In this document: positions 8,223-17,922 of the stretch, in pieces
Layout of the letters: every line of letters starts with the position of its first letter
Numbering within the stretch: position 1 is the first letter of the stretch
Assembly: GCA_002842035.1 (NCBI GenBank)
Contig: PHBP01000009.1
Span: 46,831 to 110,830 of the forward strand
Direction of reading: 5' to 3'
Length of the DNA: 64,000 nucleotides
Source of the DNA: Candidatus Cloacimonetes bacterium HGW-Cloacimonetes-2
GTDB lineage: Bacteria; Cloacimonadota; Cloacimonadia; Cloacimonadales; Cloacimonadaceae
Translations under genes and position numbers: made by a program
The notes under the pieces: model-generated
Told to the model about the DNA's origin: nothing
Databases searched by the model: none
Seen by the model: the letters and a program-made list of their open reading frames with translations, nothing else

Positions 8223-9740
8223 TTAGCTATAGCGATTGGTGATATCCTCCATCTTGGGCAGAAGATAGACCTTGAATTCACTTACGCTGATCTCGGGAGC
8301 TCCCAGGAATTCGATCTGATCCTTGAAAGCGACAAAGTGAGAGAAGTTCTTGTCTATGTGCGCTTTAAGATCAGGATGAACAGCAATGCGCAGGCTCTTG
8401 CCCTGCACAAAGTACTCAGCCCGGCTCAGCCAACGGTAGATGCGCATTGTGATGGCATCCTTGGAGATGATGCGTCCGCTGCCGTTGCAGCAGGGGCAGG
8501 GCTCCGAGAAATTAGCCAAGAGTGTGGAACGCATACGTTTGCGGGTAACTTCCACCAAGCCCAGTTCCGTGAAGCTATAGACTTTGTTTTTGGCTCGGTC
8601 GCGCTTGAGTCCGCGTTTCAGGGTCTCCAGTACTTCTGCTTTGTGGGCGTCGCTGATCATATCGATAAAATCGACCACAATCACTCCTGAAAGATCGCGC
8701 AGCCTGATTTGGCGGGCAACTTCCGCAGCGGCTTCGACATTGGTCTTGCGGACGGTTTCGTCGTAATTGGATTTCCCTGTGAAGCTGCCTGTATTGATGT
8801 CAATCGCCACCAGCGCTTCGGTCTGCTCGATGCGGATATTTCCGCCGGATGGCAGGTAGATGCGGGAATGGAAGACGGTCTCAATCTTCTTTTCGATACC
8901 CCAGGCGTCAAAAATGGGAGAATCTTCTTTGTAAACTTCCACATTCTCGATCAGATCGGGCGAGATATCTTCAAGCTGGCTTATGATGCTGCGGGCAAAG
9001 GTTTTGTCATCGACCACGAGCCTGTCCACGTGCTCTCCAAAGAGATCGCGGATCAGGTAGTTTTCGAGGGCGTTTTCCTCAAAGACGCAGATCGGAGGTT
9101 TGCCATATTTGAGCTGTTTTTCGATCAGGCGCCAGGTCTTGGCGAGGGCATTGTATTCGTTCTTAAATTCTTCTTCTTCACAGCCTTCCGCCTCGGTACG
9201 AACGATGATTCCGTAGTTCGGATCCTTGATTGCGGAGAGGATACCGCGGATGCGTCCGCGTTCTGCCTGGGAATAAATTTTACGGCTGATGGCGATCTTA
9301 CTTTTATTGGGGAAGAGCACCAAATACTTGCCGGGTATGGAAATCTGTCCGGTGAGGCGTGCGCCTTTGGAGCCGATGGGACCCTTGTGCACCTGTACGA
9401 TGATCTCCTGGCCGGGCTTGAGCAGGTTTGAAATCTGCGAAGAATCAGCAGGATTGAATCTTTTGCGGGGCTTTTCCTGGTCGTAAACATCGAGGAAATC
9501 GAGCACGATATCGGAGTAATGCAGGAAGGCAGTGCGCTCCAATCCGATGTCGATGAAGGCGGCACCCATCCCGGGAAGGACGTCTTTAACGATTCCTTTG
9601 TAGATGTTGCCGACCGGGTTTTGCTTGTCTTTGCGCTCTACGAAGAGCTCGACCAAGCGGTTTTCTTCGAGAACAGCCACCCTCTTCTCGAGGGGATGGA
9701 CATTCACGATGATTTCTGTATTAAGTTTGTCTTTTCTCAT
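8223..9740 (-). CDS. rng: Ribonuclease G/E family endoribonuclease
   Basis: 505 aa, the size of RNase G rather than the longer RNase E. An S1 RNA-binding domain spans about 38-130 (GNIYKGIVKDVLPGMGAAFIDIG). The catalytic domain has the two metal-binding aspartates, Asp314 (VAIDIN) and Asp357 (VVDFIDM). The zinc-link cysteines are in PCPCC at 415-418. Acts in mRNA decay and rRNA maturation in the cytoplasm. The ATG lies one base after the sppA stop, so the two are co-transcribed. No C-terminal degradosome scaffold is present. Confidence 0.95.
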   Translation of the reverse strand: MRKDKLNTEIIVNVHPLEKRVAVLEENRLVELFVERKDKQNPVGNIYKGIVKDVLPGMGAAFIDIGLERTAFLHYSDIVLDFLDVYDQEKPRKRFNPADSSQISNLLKPGQEIIVQVHKGPIGSKGARLTGQISIPGKYLVLFPNKSKIAISRKIYSQAERGRIRGILSAIKDPNYGIIVRTEAEGCEEEEFKNEYNALAKTWRLIEKQLKYGKPPICVFEENALENYLIRDLFGEHVDRLVVDDKTFARSIISQLEDISPDLIENVEVYKEDSPIFDAWGIEKKIETVFHSRIYLPSGGNIRIEQTEALVAIDINTGSFTGKSNYDETVRKTNVEAAAEVARQIRLRDLSGVIVVDFIDMISDAHKAEVLETLKRGLKRDRAKNKVYSFTELGLVEVTRKRMRSTLLANFSEPCPCCNGSGRIISKDAITMRIYRWLSRAEYFVQGKSLRIAVHPDLKAHIDKNFSHFVAFKDQIEFLGAPEISVSEFKVYLLPKMEDITNRYS

Positions 9741-9741
9741 A

Positions 9742-11463
9742 TTAATCCATTTTGTAGGGTAGATAGTAGAGCCACTCGCGGGTGGAGATCCGGCTCAGGA
9801 ATTCCCGGGCAAGTTCTTCGGGATCAAACGATTGACGCTTGGTCAAGCGTGAGAGCATCATCGGGAAAGACTTGCTTTCCATAAATAGCTCGTAGATACT
9901 GATCTTGGTAGGGTAATTCTTTGTTTCATAGCTGCTTAGTTTAGCAAGCCCGGCAGCTTTGGCGATGGCTTCTTTCAGTCCGCCGATCTCATCGATCAGG
10001 CGATTGGCCTTGGCATCGGTGGCGCAGAAGACGCGTCCTTCTGCCACTAAGGCAATCTCTTCCGGGCTGTAGCCACGGGCCTGCATCACACGGGATTTGA
10101 ATTCATCATAGACGCCTGTGGAATTACGCCTTAGAGATGCCAGAAACTCGGGATCATAAGCATTTAGCGGATCAAAAGCACCGCTGAATTTGCCATAGCC
10201 GATGCTTTGGCTGCGCAAGCCGATCTTGCGGGAAAGACCGGTGGCCTCGGGAATCATCATAATCACACCGATCGAGCCTGTGATGGCTAGCGGATCGGCA
10301 TAGATGTAGTCTGAGGCGCAACTGATGTAATATCCACCGCTTGCTGCAACGCCAGTCATCGAGACTACGATGGGCATCCCGGCTTTGAGGCGCATCAGCT
10401 TTTGATAGATCAGCTCAGATTCGAGGGCACTACCACCGGGGCTATTGACGCGCAGTACGATGGCTTTGACCTTGCTGTCGCGCTCGATTGCCTCGACAAT
10501 ACGCTGGACCTTGGCAGCACTAATCGTGCCGTCTGCGGCATAGCCGGAGGAGGGGCCAATCTGTCCATTCAGGTTCACAATGGCGATTCTGTCTTTGCTG
10601 CCAAGCGTGGGCTGGACATCTTTGTAATCTTTGATGCGGACGCTGTTGTGCTTGGTAATCTGATAGCTGGCGAGGAGGCTGTCACGCCCGGCAAGCTGGT
10701 CGATCAGCTTGTTTTCGAGGGCGTAAGAGGCATTGATAAAGAAATCAGGACGCTGTTCAAAGATCTCTTGTGCTTTGCCGGGCTCGAGTTTACGGGATTT
10801 CTCGAGCGCCTGGATCAGGTAGTCATAACGGCCTTTGAGGGCAAGCAACAGGTTCTCTTTGGTGCCTTCAGAAAGCGAGGTCTGGGAATAGGGCTCGCCT
10901 GCACCTTTGAATTCGCCGGATTGCATTACGTGCATAGTGACGCCAATCTTATCCAGCATCTCTTTGTAAAACATAATGTTTGCGGAGACTCCTTCGAGCA
11001 TCAGTCCGGCTGAAGCGGAGGGCTCCATTGCGATCTTGGTGGCAGCCAGGCAGAGGTAATAGTCCTTTTGCCCTGCCATCGAGAGATGTGCAATCACAGG
11101 TTTGCCTGATTTGCGGAAGTCTTGCAGTGCCAGCTCAATCTCGCCAATGGCGCTGTATGAAGCTTGCACAAAGGAGGGTTCCAGCAGGATGCCTTTGATC
11201 TTGCTGTCCTTGGCTGCGTATCTGATCTTGCGGCAGATATCCTCTACCGAGGGCTGGCTCCAATCCCAAAAGTCGTTTGTCTGCAACTCGTTGTAATCAG
11301 CCACCATACCGCTGGGATCCACGATCAGCCAGCTGTTTTTGGAGACTACTTTTCGAGGGGATGCTTTGCCTGCGGTCAATGAATAGCCAATCCAGAATGC
11401 TATGATCAGCAGGATGGGAACAGAGATGCAACCAATGAGGAGAAAACGTTTGTTGTCGTTCAT
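9742..11463 (-). CDS. sppA: Signal peptide peptidase SppA, long (67K) type
   Basis: 573 aa with the tandem-domain organisation of long SppA. An N-terminal membrane anchor lies at about 7-29 (FLLIGCISVPILLIIAFWIGY). The catalytic dyad is visible: Lys186 in GEFKGAGEPYS and Ser375 in GVAASGGYYIS. SppA degrades cleaved signal peptides in the membrane. The start ATG follows GGAG at suitable spacing. It lies downstream of tRNA-Ser and directly upstream of rng; the one-base gap argues for an sppA-rng transcript. Confidence 0.95.
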   Translation of the reverse strand: MNDNKRFLLIGCISVPILLIIAFWIGYSLTAGKASPRKVVSKNSWLIVDPSGMVADYNELQTNDFWDWSQPSVEDICRKIRYAAKDSKIKGILLEPSFVQASYSAIGEIELALQDFRKSGKPVIAHLSMAGQKDYYLCLAATKIAMEPSASAGLMLEGVSANIMFYKEMLDKIGVTMHVMQSGEFKGAGEPYSQTSLSEGTKENLLLALKGRYDYLIQALEKSRKLEPGKAQEIFEQRPDFFINASYALENKLIDQLAGRDSLLASYQITKHNSVRIKDYKDVQPTLGSKDRIAIVNLNGQIGPSSGYAADGTISAAKVQRIVEAIERDSKVKAIVLRVNSPGGSALESELIYQKLMRLKAGMPIVVSMTGVAASGGYYISCASDYIYADPLAITGSIGVIMMIPEATGLSRKIGLRSQSIGYGKFSGAFDPLNAYDPEFLASLRRNSTGVYDEFKSRVMQARGYSPEEIALVAEGRVFCATDAKANRLIDEIGGLKEAIAKAAGLAKLSSYETKNYPTKISIYELFMESKSFPMMLSRLTKRQSFDPEELAREFLSRISTREWLYYLPYKMD

Positions 11464-11523
11464 TTGAAACTCCAGTTATTAAAAGAGTGTGCCATTTATC
11501 GGTAAAAAAGAAGAGCAAAAAAA

Positions 11524-11614
11524 TGGCGGAGATGTAGGGATTCGAACCCTAGATACGCTTTCACGTATACACGATTTCCAATCGTGCTCCTTAAGCCAAC
11601 TCGGACACATCTCC
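11524..11614 (-). tRNA. tRNA-Ser (anticodon GGA)
   Basis: 91 nt including an encoded CCA. Acceptor stem GGAGATG/CATCTCC, anticodon stem CACGA/TCGTG with loop TTGGAAA (GGA), a long variable arm (TACGTGAAAGCGTA) as expected for Ser, and a T arm with GGTTCGAATCC. It lies between purH and sppA on the same strand. Confidence 0.97.
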
Positions 11615-11629
11615 ACGCTCGGTTGGGTC

Positions 11630-11658
11630 AGCTTTTTTGCCAAGCCTTTTCTTGTCAA
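11630..11658 (-). promoter_or_regulatory. Probable promoter of tRNA-Ser
   Basis: A perfect TTGACA lies at 11658-11653, just past the purH stop. At 17-bp spacing the -10 position reads AAAGCT, a poor match. The predicted start falls a few bases before the tRNA 5' end at 11614, which is the right geometry for an independent tRNA promoter. Confidence 0.45.
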
Positions 11659-11665
11659 ATAGTTT

Positions 11666-13213
11666 TCAGTGTTTAAAGTGGCGGACACCTGTAAATACCA
11701 TTGCTATATCGAGCTCATCGCAAGCCCGGATCACCTCTTCATCACCTTTTGAGCCACCGGGCTGGATCACGGCTTTGACACCGTTTTGATAAAGTTCGTC
11801 GATGGAATCGCGGAAGGGGAAGAAGCCATCAGAGGCACAGACAGCTTTGCTGAGATCGTGTTTGAACTTGATTGCCTTCATTATGGCGATCGTAGTGGAA
11901 TCCACCCGGCTGGTCTGTCCAAAGCCCATACCCATTGCACGGTCCTTGCCCACCAGCACGACTGCGTTTGAATTGAGATAGCTTACTGATTTCCAGCCAA
12001 AGATCATCGCTTCAAATTCCTCGGTGGAGGGCTGGCGACGGGTTACGACGCGCCAATCTTCGATGCTTTCTCCCACCAGATCCCAGTCTTGCACGAGGTA
12101 ACCCCAGGTGAGGGCTCTCAGTTGGAAGGGATTACTGGGCTTGATGATAAATTCCGGATCAAAGCGGATCAGACGGCGGTCTTTCTTCTTTTGCAAGACT
12201 TCCAATACGCCTTCCTGATAGGCTGGAGCGATGATGATCTCCGTGAAGATCTTATTGATCATCACAGCAGTTTCCAGATCGAGCGGCTTATTTACCACTA
12301 CGATACCGCCATAAGGGGAGATCGTATCTGTAGCAAAGGCTTTACGATAGGCATCCGCGAGCGAGAATCCGCTGCCTATACCGCAGGGATTGGTATGCTT
12401 AAAGATGATCACTGTAGGCTCATTGTAGAGCCTGATAGCCCTCAGGGCAGCATCGATATCCAGCAGGTTGTTAAAGGATAACACCTTGCCATGCACGAGA
12501 TCCCAGCCCTGCCTGCGATCTGTGTAAAAACCGGCTCTTTGATGCGGATTCTCGCCATAGCGCAAGTCGTAATGCAGCGTGCAAGAGAGATCAATATATG
12601 CCGGTATCCGCGGGGCAATCCCGCCTTCGGCATGCTCTTCCTCGAGGAAATCCGCAATGTCCGCATCGTAATGCGAGACCTTGGCAAAAGCCTTGAAAGC
12701 CAGATTGACCTTCCAGGAAAGCGGTACTTCACCGTCCTCTTTGAGATAGTCAAGAGTCGGCTGATAGTCGTTTGGATGAGTCAGGACGACCACGTGGCGG
12801 TGGTTCTTGGCTGCTGCTCGGAGTAGCGCCGGACCTCCAATATCGATATTCTCGATAATCTGCTCTTTGGTCGAGGTTGGATCAGCCAGGACTTTGGCAA
12901 AAGGATAGAGATTTACGACAACAATGTCGATATGATCTATCTGCAAGTCCTTCATTATCTTGGTGTGATCCGGATTGCTGCGGTCGGCAAGGATGCCGGC
13001 GTGAATCTTGGGATGCAGTGTCTTCACCCGTCCGCCCAGAATCTCCGGGAAGCCTGTAAGATCAGAAACTTCCACCACTACTTTGCAAAACTGCTTCAAG
13101 TGACGGGCTGTGGAGGACGTGGAAAGGATGGTATAGCCCAGCCGTTCCAGCTCCACCGCGATGGTTTCGATCCCCGTCTTGTCGCTAACGCTGATCAAAG
13201 CATACTTTGTCAT
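11666..13213 (-). CDS. purH: Bifunctional AICAR transformylase / IMP cyclohydrolase
   Basis: 515 aa, full length. The N-terminal IMP cyclohydrolase half (about 1-195) begins ALISVSDKTGIETIA and contains GGRVKTLHPKIHAGIL and NIDIGGPALLRAAAKN. The C-terminal transformylase half contains DLRYGENPHQRA, the catalytic Lys-His of FKHTNPCG, and SDGFFPFRDSID. It performs the last two steps of de novo purine synthesis. The start overlaps the yihY stop (ATGA), so it is translationally coupled to the membrane-protein cluster upstream, an unusual partnership that probably reflects operon packing only. Confidence 0.97.
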   Translation of the reverse strand: MTKYALISVSDKTGIETIAVELERLGYTILSTSSTARHLKQFCKVVVEVSDLTGFPEILGGRVKTLHPKIHAGILADRSNPDHTKIMKDLQIDHIDIVVVNLYPFAKVLADPTSTKEQIIENIDIGGPALLRAAAKNHRHVVVLTHPNDYQPTLDYLKEDGEVPLSWKVNLAFKAFAKVSHYDADIADFLEEEHAEGGIAPRIPAYIDLSCTLHYDLRYGENPHQRAGFYTDRRQGWDLVHGKVLSFNNLLDIDAALRAIRLYNEPTVIIFKHTNPCGIGSGFSLADAYRKAFATDTISPYGGIVVVNKPLDLETAVMINKIFTEIIIAPAYQEGVLEVLQKKKDRRLIRFDPEFIIKPSNPFQLRALTWGYLVQDWDLVGESIEDWRVVTRRQPSTEEFEAMIFGWKSVSYLNSNAVVLVGKDRAMGMGFGQTSRVDSTTIAIMKAIKFKHDLSKAVCASDGFFPFRDSIDELYQNGVKAVIQPGGSKGDEEVIRACDELDIAMVFTGVRHFKH

Positions 13214-14289
13214 TCTTCACCTTCTTCATCTATAACATTTATAAATTCTTTAAGTTCACTGCGAGCGATGTAATCTTCCAGCTTTTTATTAAGTTTCTTG
13301 TCCGAATACATCTCCAGCGTAATACGCACCACGCGTTTGGGATCGCTCTTTGCTATCAGGAGTTTACCGCTCTGGTCTATCACGGAGATCAGCACGATCC
13401 CGCCAAGGATGATCACCCAGTTCAGATAGATCCACATCAAAGTAATTGGCAACACTGCCAGATAGCCATACACAGCCTGCACATTGGTGAGATTGTAGAT
13501 ATACCAGTCAAATCCGCTTTTGGCAACCGTCCAGATCACCGTCGTCCAGAAAGCTCCTCTAAACAGAGCTCCCCGCTTCACACGGATCGATGGCAAGAGC
13601 ATATAGAGCAGCATCAGGGCAAAGAACTGCAGGAAAAACGGGATGATATTGAGCAGTTGCTGCGTCAAAAAAGAATACTTCAAAAGCCTTGTTACCAATG
13701 GCATACTGCTGGTGGAAAAGAGCAGGATCATTATCATCAGCCCGATGATCAAAGTGCCAAAGAACTTGACCAATTGCCCGATCCAATCCAGTTTTGGGCT
13801 CGTATCCATACTCAGAATGCGATCAAAGGTATTCCTGATCACCCTGAAGAGCGAATAGGAAGTCACAATCAGTAGTACAAAGCTAAAGATATTAAAGCCG
13901 GTGCGTTGCTGCAGCATCTCACCGATGAAGTGTGATACAGCCTCTGCCGAATTTGGCATCAAGTTTGCCATCAAGAGCTCATTGAGCTTGCTCTTGACGT
14001 CCAGGAAAGGCAGCTCGGGCACCAGCATAATGATAAAAGTAATGAAAGGTATGAAGCCCAGCATCGTTATATAGGTCAGCGAGGCAGATTCTTTGAGCAC
14101 TCCCTCTGAGGTCACCCGAATATACAATACGCGGATAAAGTGCCACGTGTTCTTCAGCATCTTACGGCGTTTCTCGGGATTTGAGATATGTTCATAAATC
14201 GTAAATAGATCGCTAAACGGCAGCTTCAGATATGCTAAAAGCGAATCCTTGATAGTGGTAAGCCAGGAAGCTCGTTTCTTGCGCATCAT
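13210..14289 (-). CDS. YihY/BrkB family inner membrane protein
   Basis: 359-aa polytopic protein of the YihY/virulence factor BrkB family (formerly misnamed ribonuclease BN). About six hydrophobic helices; the family-typical stretch SASLTYITMLGFIPFITFI is near residues 65-85, followed by FSFVLLIVTSY, GQLVKFFGTLIIGLM and PLVTRLLKYSFL. The C-terminal tail is acidic and charged (ELKEFINVIDEEGEE). Function is unsettled for the family. It overlaps both neighbours by 4 bp (permease upstream, purH downstream). Confidence 0.88.
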   Translation of the reverse strand: MMRKKRASWLTTIKDSLLAYLKLPFSDLFTIYEHISNPEKRRKMLKNTWHFIRVLYIRVTSEGVLKESASLTYITMLGFIPFITFIIMLVPELPFLDVKSKLNELLMANLMPNSAEAVSHFIGEMLQQRTGFNIFSFVLLIVTSYSLFRVIRNTFDRILSMDTSPKLDWIGQLVKFFGTLIIGLMIMILLFSTSSMPLVTRLLKYSFLTQQLLNIIPFFLQFFALMLLYMLLPSIRVKRGALFRGAFWTTVIWTVAKSGFDWYIYNLTNVQAVYGYLAVLPITLMWIYLNWVIILGGIVLISVIDQSGKLLIAKSDPKRVVRITLEMYSDKKLNKKLEDYIARSELKEFINVIDEEGEE

Positions 14290-15563
14290 TCCTCCCGCAA
14301 AGCCAAGACAGGATCGAGATTACCGGCTCTCACTGCCGGGAAGACGCCAAAGATCAGCCCTACTCCGACAGATACCATCAAAGCCACCCAGATCATCTGC
14401 ATCGAAGCTGCAACCTTGATATCCAAAAATCCTGCCACCAGATCCAGGATCGCATATCCTGAGACAATCCCAAGCACTCCGCCAAGGCTGGTGATCATTA
14501 CCGTCTGGACTAAAAACTGCACAAAGATATCGCGTCTTCGGGCACCGATCGCCAGTCTGACACCGATTTCTCGGGTACGCTCTTTGATTGATGCCAGCAT
14601 TATATTCATAATCACGATTCCGCCCACCAAAAGAGAGATCACCGCGATCATCACAAAGATCGAAGAAAAGATCATACTGCTCTGTTTCATCTGCTGCATC
14701 TGTTCAGTAGCACTTGCGACCATAAAGAGACGCTTCCCCTGCTTCAGGTTGAGCACCAGCTCTTCGACCTTTCTGCGAAGTGCAGGAGCAGTCTCGGTAT
14801 CCTTTGCCTTTATCTCCAGCTCTGTGATCTTCAGCGCCGGAGAAAGCTTGTTGATCATAGTGGAGATCGGCACAAATGCCTGACGGTTGCGATATTCCAG
14901 AGGATTCCCGCCAAACCCGCCATTACCTTCCATAAACTTTTCGCTCATTACTCCAATCACGGTAAGCTGATGCGTCGAAAGGGTGCTCTCAAATTCTCCG
15001 GTGCTCGTGTAAGACTGCGTTTCGATCCTGACTCCGACCTCTTTTCCGATCGGATCGCGCGAGCCAAAGAGTTCCCTCGCAGCGGTCGATCCCAAGACTA
15101 CCACATTGTTGTTTTGCTCGATATCTATATGCTTGATAAATCTGCCTTTCTCGGGCTGCCATTCATCCACCAGGGTCATATCCGGCATCACACCGGAGAG
15201 ATCTGCATTATAGCTTTTTCCGCGCTGAGTCAGCTCCATCTCGCCGGCACCGACCTTGGGATTAAAGGCGGCCGCTTCCGGGATTTGAGAGCGTATAAAA
15301 TTGATCTCTTTTAGGTCAAATTCTGCCTTGCCGCCTTTGCTAAAGTCATATCCCCAATTGCGTTGCACATCGATCCTGCTCAGGCCTCCGCGCTCCATCA
15401 TCCAAGCCATCGTGCTCTGGTTCATCCCGTTGATAATCGCCAGCACCACCATAATCGACATAACTCCGAGGATGATCCCAAAGATGGTTACGATGCTGCG
15501 GACCTTGCGGGTCCAGATATCCGAAAAGCCGATGTGAACTGATTCAGCCAGCGATATTGCCAT
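14286..15563 (-). CDS. ABC transporter permease, MacB/LolC-like (FtsX fold)
   Basis: 425 aa. One N-terminal membrane helix (about 22-48, IVTIFGIILGVMSIMVVLAII), a large periplasmic MacB-type core domain, and a C-terminal FtsX domain with three helices (MIAVISLLVGGIVIMNIMLAS; QTVMITSLGGVLGIVSGYAIL; WVALMVSVGVGLIFGVFPA). The conserved loop ERTREIGVRLAIGARR after the second helix matches this family. Partner ATPase is the upstream gene, which overlaps by 20 bp. Likely acts as a mechanotransmission-type efflux or lipoprotein-handling exporter; substrate unknown. Confidence 0.9.
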   Translation of the reverse strand: MAISLAESVHIGFSDIWTRKVRSIVTIFGIILGVMSIMVVLAIINGMNQSTMAWMMERGGLSRIDVQRNWGYDFSKGGKAEFDLKEINFIRSQIPEAAAFNPKVGAGEMELTQRGKSYNADLSGVMPDMTLVDEWQPEKGRFIKHIDIEQNNNVVVLGSTAARELFGSRDPIGKEVGVRIETQSYTSTGEFESTLSTHQLTVIGVMSEKFMEGNGGFGGNPLEYRNRQAFVPISTMINKLSPALKITELEIKAKDTETAPALRRKVEELVLNLKQGKRLFMVASATEQMQQMKQSSMIFSSIFVMIAVISLLVGGIVIMNIMLASIKERTREIGVRLAIGARRRDIFVQFLVQTVMITSLGGVLGIVSGYAILDLVAGFLDIKVAASMQMIWVALMVSVGVGLIFGVFPAVRAGNLDPVLALREE

Positions 15564-16227
15564 CTACTATGGCTCCGTCCATTATCCTGATAATTCTGTC
15601 TGCCCGGGCTGCGACTGCCGGATCGTGGGTTACCATTATCACCGTATTGCCGTCTTTGTGCAAGCGGTTAAATATCTCCAGGATATCGCCTCCGGATTGT
15701 GAATCCAAGTTTCCTGTGGGCTCATCTGCCAAAAGGATAGAGGGGTTGTTGACTATTGCCCGGGCGATTGCCACCCTCTGGCGCTGCCCCCCGGAAAGCT
15801 CTGATGGTTTGTGCTTTAGCCTGTCTGACAGACCAACCGAAGCCAAGATCTCTATTGCTCTCTGAGTACGCTTGCGCAGCGAGTCTCCGGAATACATCAG
15901 GGGAAGCTCCACATTCTTTTGGATATTCAGATGCGGCAGGAGGTTAAACGATTGAAACACAAAGCCGATCTTCTTGTTGCGAATCTGTGCCAGCTCGCTT
16001 TTTGGCACCGCGCTGACAAGCTGCTCATCCAGATAATACTCGCCTTCTGTAGGGCGATCCAGACAGCCAATGATATGCATCAGAGTACTCTTGCCGGAGC
16101 CCGAGGGCCCCATAATTGCCACAAATTCACCCTTTGTGATGCTGAGATCAAGACCGCAGAGCGCCCTCACCTTGATCTTGCCAAGGCTGTAATCTTTGAC
16201 CAGCCGGGAGAGCCGAATAACGTCCAT
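15544..16227 (-). CDS. ABC transporter ATP-binding protein, MacB/LolD-like
   Basis: 227 aa from the ATG at 16227 (a TTG at 16233 is the alternative; an AGGTGG lies about 10 bases before the ATG). Walker A GPSGSGKST, signature LSGGQRQRVAIARAIV, Walker B ILLADEPTGNLD and H-loop MVTHD are all present, with the GNLDSQSG stretch typical of MacB/LolD. It drives the permease encoded immediately downstream (20-bp overlap). First gene of the leftward cluster that continues through yihY and purH. A TTGACA at 16280-16275 may be its -35 box. Confidence 0.92.
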   Translation of the reverse strand: MDVIRLSRLVKDYSLGKIKVRALCGLDLSITKGEFVAIMGPSGSGKSTLMHIIGCLDRPTEGEYYLDEQLVSAVPKSELAQIRNKKIGFVFQSFNLLPHLNIQKNVELPLMYSGDSLRKRTQRAIEILASVGLSDRLKHKPSELSGGQRQRVAIARAIVNNPSILLADEPTGNLDSQSGGDILEIFNRLHKDGNTVIMVTHDPAVAARADRIIRIMDGAIVDGNIAG

Positions 16228-16474
16228 AATCAATATTCCACCTATCTTACTCAGTCTTTTTACAATCCCCTAATTGTCAAGCTGATTTTAGCTATGGAGA
16301 TACTTTTCTTGGGCTTTGCCCCTAGCTTGTTGAAATCTATCACTTTCCATCTTTGAATTAGTCACGCCTCCGGGATTGCCGATTCCGTATAAACTGCTTA
16401 TCTTTGACTACAGACAACCTTTCCAAATACTCAAATACCGGGCAGGACAAGCTGCTGCCTGATAAGGACTTGAT

Positions 16475-17590
16475 ATGAATAGCTATAGATTGACCCAAAG
16501 TTATGATACTTACTATGCCAAGGCTCTATTGCTTAGCCTGATGCTGTTGTTGCTGCTCAGCCCCCTGGTAGCGCTTGAACTAAGTGCTGAGATGGGCTAT
16601 ACGCGCAATACTATGAGCCTGAGTGGTGATGCCCCAGATGCTGCTCCCGATCTGGAAGCCCTTGAGGCTAAAGCTTTTATCGGGCTCAGCGCCAAGCAAA
16701 AGATCAGCGAGAGAATGATGCTGGGCGGCAAGCTCATCTACAATCGCCGCGACTATGCAATAGAAGATAATGATCTGACTGCCAGTGCCGGTTACCTCGA
16801 TCTGATGCTGCATCCAGTGATCCGTATCTATCCGCTGCAAATCTATGGAGGACCTACATTTGCCTTCAATCTCAATTCTACCAGCAGCGGGCTCGATCCC
16901 TGGCACAATCAGGCGGTGGTGGAGAAATTTACCGGCATAATCCCCGGTCTTCACGCCGGAATCCGCTTTCCCGATGATCATAGCCTGCCTCTTACCCTCG
17001 ATCTCTCATACAATCTCGATCTGATGCCCTATTCAGAGGCATTTGACAGGGATAAGTATCAGCAAAGAATGAATTTGGGAATAGTGTTCAAGCTTGTGAA
17101 CAGCTCTAACCGTCTGGAAGGTCTTTGGTGGGCTTTCAACAAGATTCCGGCGGAGATCAGATCCGGCCAAGGCTTGATGGTGAGTACCGAGAAGGATAAT
17201 TTCGTCTTTGCCTACAACCCCAGTTTTGAGCTTGCAAAGCGCTTAGGACCGGTCGCAATAGGCGGTGACATCTCAATTCCCGCGGGCTCCATTATGCTGG
17301 AAAAGGATTTTGGTATGCTGATCTCGATGATGGCAGGCCCGCATCTGGGGCTAAAGTTCGGTTTTCTCGAGCCCTATGCCAAGCTTTCCTGGGGCGTATC
17401 GAGCGTTTTCATATTTGCCGAAGATCACCCCGATAGCGGACTCTATCCTGCTACGGCGCAACAATATGGGCTGCGTTTTCACGTAGCTGATGATCTCTCT
17501 CTGGATATGTACTACAGATCGCAAAACTATATCAGAGACAAGGAGGCAGGCACCTTTGGGCTGGGAGTAAATATCGATCCTGATCTTTGA
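16475..17590 (+). CDS. Outer membrane beta-barrel protein of unknown function
   Basis: 371 aa. A hydrophobic signal-like segment lies at about 17-34 (ALLLSLMLLLLLSPLVALE), so residues 1-34 are probably cleaved. The rest alternates polar and hydrophobic residues in short strands (LDLMLHPVIRIYPLQIYGG, GLKFGFLEPYAKLSWGV, LRFHVADDLSLDMYYRSQNY), as in small outer membrane barrels. I recognise no specific family. It is transcribed divergently from the ABC ATPase gene and upstream of secA, with family A copy 2 in between. Confidence 0.65.
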   Translation: MNSYRLTQSYDTYYAKALLLSLMLLLLLSPLVALELSAEMGYTRNTMSLSGDAPDAAPDLEALEAKAFIGLSAKQKISERMMLGGKLIYNRRDYAIEDNDLTASAGYLDLMLHPVIRIYPLQIYGGPTFAFNLNSTSSGLDPWHNQAVVEKFTGIIPGLHAGIRFPDDHSLPLTLDLSYNLDLMPYSEAFDRDKYQQRMNLGIVFKLVNSSNRLEGLWWAFNKIPAEIRSGQGLMVSTEKDNFVFAYNPSFELAKRLGPVAIGGDISIPAGSIMLEKDFGMLISMMAGPHLGLKFGFLEPYAKLSWGVSSVFIFAEDHPDSGLYPATAQQYGLRFHVADDLSLDMYYRSQNYIRDKEAGTFGLGVNIDPDL

Positions 17591-17922
17591 ACTTCGAGCC
17601 GGCTGGCGCCACCAATTCTTTTTAACTTTTGTTCCTGCTTGATTTCTTAGGTGATCCCCTAGTGATCCCCTAGTGATCCCCTAGTGGCGACAAGGGGATC
17701 TCCAGAGCAGTGGCAGGAATGTACCTGTGAATCCTATAGGGAAGAGGTGGATAAACCTAACAGACAGATTGATAATAGCTTGCATCTCCAATTACTGGCT
17801 GAATGTCCAGAAGGTTTCATCGTTTTTGTTGACATAATTTTCAACTGACAATTTTGGGTATAGTCGGTTGTTTTGTGTCTGCATTCACTCGGGCAAATTG
17901 AGCGACCGAACAAGGAAGAACA
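17591..17922. other. Intergenic region of 332 bp upstream of secA
   Basis: Contains family A copy 2 (17634-17744). The secA leader has TTGACA at 17829-17834 and an upstream-shifted TATAGT at about 17859. The secA Shine-Dalgarno AAGGAAG is at about 17911. No gene seen. Confidence 0.6.
17634..17744 (+). repeat. Family A 11-bp-iteron palindromic element, copy 2
   Basis: Units GTGATCCCCTA at 17651-17661, 17662-17672 and 17673-17683, spacer GTGGCGAC at 17684-17691, inverted unit AAGGGGATCTC at 17692-17702, then CAG..CAGTGGCA and a right end near GAATCCTATAGGGA. Spacing is identical to copy 1. Confidence 0.9.
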
